Virus record (IMG/VR): IMGVR_UViG_3300042564_002073
Coordinates: 1-32,235 of that record
Length of the DNA: 32,235 nucleotides
Reading direction: 5' to 3' (one strand)
Origin: a virus
A program made the position numbers and the translations under genes. Shown in pieces: positions 32,205-32,235 of this stretch; within the stretch, counting starts at the first letter, position 1, and each line of letters opens with the position of its first letter. Under the pieces are notes generated by a model that saw only the letters and a list, made by a program, of their open reading frames with translations, was not told the DNA's origin and made no database searches.

Positions 32205-32219
32205 TTTGTTTAGTTTTTT

Positions 32220-32233
32220 AAGGTTTTAACCTT
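32220..32233. promoter_or_regulatory. Perfect inverted repeat upstream of the right-end gene
   Basis: AAGGTTTTAACCTT has 6-bp arms and a 2-bp centre, the same layout as the early-promoter operators but a different sequence. It lies 16 bases before the start at 32204, so it could be an operator or a leader hairpin; the context is cut off. Confidence 0.4.
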
Positions 32234-32235
32234 AT

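Overview
The window is a compact stretch of a tailed double-stranded DNA phage or prophage. It reads as the whole virion-building, packaging and lysis programme plus part of the early/replication region of a siphovirus with an HK97-fold capsid. The host is very probably a Bacteroidota bacterium, most likely Flavobacterium or a relative. The reasons are the strongly AT-rich sequence, promoters of the Bacteroidota form (TTG, about 19 bases, then TAnnTTTG), A-rich translation leaders instead of Shine-Dalgarno sites, and protein families typical of Bacteroidetes phages. No integrase, repressor, tRNA gene or bacterial flank is visible, so lytic or temperate lifestyle cannot be decided here.

Layout, left to right; every gene is on the minus strand except the portal gene. 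1-6601 is the early/replication block: many small proteins of unknown function, a VRR-NUC nuclease, an SF2 helicase whose frame is broken inside Walker A, and an SF3-type primase-helicase. A 290-base non-coding element (4865-5157) sits upstream of the helicase operon. 6797-8980 is the lysis block: M15 peptidase, metallophosphoesterase, spanin-like protein and holin. 8984-21282 holds the tail: fibre, large baseplate protein, hub-like protein, a 1149-residue tape measure and two pre-tape proteins. 21346-26042 holds the major tail protein, connectors, major capsid protein, prohead protease and a 30-residue leader gene. 26130-27350 is the portal gene, alone on the plus strand with its own promoter and terminator. 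27414-27805 is a second non-coding element related to the first. 27806-30652 holds large terminase, small terminase and a ParB-methyltransferase fusion. 30642-32204 holds small early-type genes.

The genes work as a standard headful or cos packaging phage. Terminase and portal fill capsids matured by the protease; the connector genes join them to a long tail whose length is set by the tape measure; holin and peptidase release progeny. Early genes share a distinctive promoter in which an inverted repeat fills the space between the two promoter boxes, and share an A-rich leader (AACAAAA repeats before ATG). This suggests coordinated control by one regulator not encoded in the window.

The points most worth attention are: the two related non-coding elements with helically phased CTTTTTACT repeats in opposed clusters, which look like origins or packaging sites; the interrupted helicase, where an 8-base excess lies exactly in Walker A; the lone inverted portal transcription unit; the palindromic early promoters; and a strong terminator in the middle of the tail operon.
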